DNA of 64,000 nt from Crocinitomicaceae bacterium (GTDB taxonomy: Bacteria > Bacteroidota > Bacteroidia > Flavobacteriales_D > Crocinitomicaceae). The notes under the pieces were generated by a model. The model made no database searches. It saw only the letters and a list, made by a program, of their open reading frames with translations, and was not told where the DNA came from. A program made the translations under genes and the position numbers. Positions 62,260 through 64,000 of the stretch are shown in pieces; the stretch's first letter is position 1; each line of letters starts with the position of its first letter. The stretch is taken from positions 744,001 to 808,000 of the forward strand of contig JADJYC010000002.1 in the NCBI GenBank assembly GCA_016719925.1. The letters are read 5' to 3'.

Positions 62260-64000
62260 TTAGAAAACAGATTGAATGATTTCTCCCGGATTCAATCCGT
62301 TCATGTTTAATACAAATCTTATTTTATTCCAGTATTTCACATCAGCTGCAAAAGAATTCAGAATCAAATCAGACTCTACAATTGGGAAATACACAGCAAT
62401 TTTATCTGCAACTCTCAGACCAACTCCAAAGTCATAAACACTGTTCATCGTTCCGGCGTTGTCTTCATAAATACCATAATCAGCAAAAATTCCTGCAAGC
62501 GGAATATATGGAAGATCGATGAATACGTTTGTAGTAAATAACATTTGATTGGTTGTTCCAATCCACGAGAGTGTTTTAAATCCTCCCTGATTTTCTATGC
62601 GCTGATTAGACCACAATCCACTGGTTTCGTTTCTTCCAAATAAATAGTTCTCATAATTCACGTCCATCGTTCCTGATTGACCACCTAGTGCAAAACCATA
62701 ACGTGAATTCAGTGTTCCGTTATAAAATAAATTCTGCCCAAGGAAAACGCGCAGTTCTGCAAATTCATTTTTTGTTTCCAATATTCGATTTTATATTTCA
62801 GTTCAACACCAGCGTTGAGCAGATTGTACTCATCAATGGTTGCGCCTATTTTTTCAGAGATACTATAGTAGTCTGCCCGAATTGAACCATGAAAATCATG
62901 TACTCTTTTTTTGTATTTGAATTCATAAAGAAGAAATCCATTGACAGACATGTTATCATACAAAGTTCCTATTTCCTGAATATAATTAGCCTGCAGGCGC
63001 AAGTGCTGTTTGTAGAATTTAGCAGCTGCGGGTTTTCCAATTTTAAAATCAGCATAAGGCTGAACAACATAATAGTATCCTCTTGGAGGGCTGATTGAAT
63101 CAATTGATGCGCCCAAACCATTACCAAAAGTTTTTCCGGTAACACCAATAGAAATTGTCCTGAAATTTTTAGCCGGCACCCAGGAATAATTGAGGTTGGC
63201 CATGCCTGATAGATTTAATCTGCCTACAGAAAACAACGGGGCCAGTGTATATTCAAATTTGTTTTTTGGAATTGTCTGATTATGAAAAACAACTCCCACC
63301 ATGAATTTATCATATACATTGGATCCAAGCATGGGAGAATACCAGACATCCGTTTTACGTGGTGAATTGTCTCCGGCTAAAAATTCAAAATGGAGTGGTT
63401 CAAATTTATGACACATGCCTTTCTCTTTCCATGAATTGTTGTTTCGGTTTACTTCGGGAATTCTTCCGTCGCTGTCAATGATGAAATGATCAAAATCGTT
63501 TCCTTCAAAAGTAAGCGTTGATTTTTTATTGCCCGGTTCAGTCCATTGTGTTGATCTCACTTTACCATTACTAATAGCATCTACGCTGATTGGTCCGTTT
63601 ATGTGTCCAACATTTTTACAGTTACGGTAGTTTTGTCTCCGTCTGTTTTTACTTTTTAATTGCATAATCAATTTGTCCTGTGGTTGGAATAATTTCATCA
63701 AATAACCAGCCCAAATCCTTGCCTGAAGTTTTTTCTAAAGAGTTTCTTAAATCTTGTGGCTGCGGGTGTTTGTAGTGCCATTCATTATAGTAATTCTGCA
63801 TACTTTGATCAAACAAAGTATCTCCTAAATAATCTCTCAGATATGTAAAAACAAGACCGGTTTTTGAGTAAACCACAGCGCCGTAATTAATCATGCTGTA
63901 GTCATGTGAATGCAGTTCAATTGGTTGATCAATTCCGTATCCGGCAGACATGGTATACGTGAGGTCATTCATATCGTGATGTGAAAGATGCTCCAGGTGA
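62260..64000 (-). CDS. M1-family peptidase-like protein, C-terminal part, frame breaks; runs off right edge
   Basis: The minus-strand frame enters from the edge as HLEHLSHHDMNDLTYTMSAG, then IELHSHDYSMINYGAVVYSK, TGLVFTYLRDYLGDTLFDQS and SGKDLGWLFDEI, typical of the helical C-terminal part of M1 aminopeptidases (the HExxH site would lie outside). Three breaks follow, all in base runs: near 63653 (AAAAA one short), near 63625 (AAAAA one short) and near 62772 (TT one short). Restored, the C-terminal ~450 residues read as a beta-barrel (LFSVGRLNLSGMANLNYSWV; FIDLPYIPLAGIFADYGIYE). So it seems to be a peptidase fused to an outer-membrane barrel-like region, part of an operon with the CAP gene. 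Confidence 0.7.

Overview
The window reads as chromosome of a Bacteroidota bacterium, most likely a flavobacterium related to the Crocinitomicaceae or Cryomorphaceae (inference, no search run). The evidence is low GC, few Shine-Dalgarno sites, -7 boxes of the TAnnTTTG type, five secreted proteins with a type IX secretion (T9SS) sorting tail (FPNP motif), the gliding lipoprotein GldH beside a PSP1-domain protein, and the order tig-clpP-clpX.

Layout. 1-9.2 kb: SRPBCC protein, lipoproteins, a ChbG/YdjC deacetylase, a SUFU-domain protein, a very large exported WD40-caspase protein, and three tandem ORF6N DNA-binding genes that each carry a perfect dyad in the coding sequence. 9.3-14 kb: an error-prone-type dnaE and dinB. 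14-20 kb: a barrel with a metal-binding tail, a thioredoxin-like T9SS protein, tRNA-Ser(GGA) beside a 14-copy 61-bp array that resembles the 5' half of that tRNA, a truncated 2OG-Fe(II) oxygenase copy, and a GH39-like enzyme. 20-25.3 kb: the full oxygenase, clpX, clpP, a triplicated 200-bp terminator-bearing repeat, tig, tRNA-Leu(UAG). 25.4-29.5 kb: a histidine kinase/response regulator pair between two 163-bp direct repeats. 29.6-39.3 kb: dxr, a cytochrome/copper monooxygenase, a small membrane protein, a secreted zinc-knuckle protein, leuS, a multicopper oxidase, an acyltransferase-like membrane protein. 39.4-48.1 kb: two SpoIIE-type phosphatases, a TonB-C lipoprotein, CotH, a lipoprotein. 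48.2-57.3 kb: Usp, an EamA transporter, a coiled-coil protein, holB, an LRR protein, a pseudogene/intact metallophosphoesterase pair, the PSP1 protein, gldH, a BlaI-like repressor. 57.4-64 kb: envelope proteins, TonB, RidA, a CAP-domain protein and the C-terminal part of an M1-type peptidase that leaves the window.

About ten genes, including conserved ones such as holB and gldH, are interrupted by single-base changes, nearly all in A or T runs; adding or removing one base restores the protein. This looks more like sequence error than gene decay, and those genes are annotated as one restored unit. The metallophosphoesterase copy at 53.2 kb and the oxygenase copy at 17.6 kb look truly broken.

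The most unusual structures are the half-tRNA-Ser array, the covarying dyads inside the ORF6N genes, and GC-rich palindromes inserted inside dnaE and leuS. No CRISPR array, transposase, phage structural gene or rRNA was seen.
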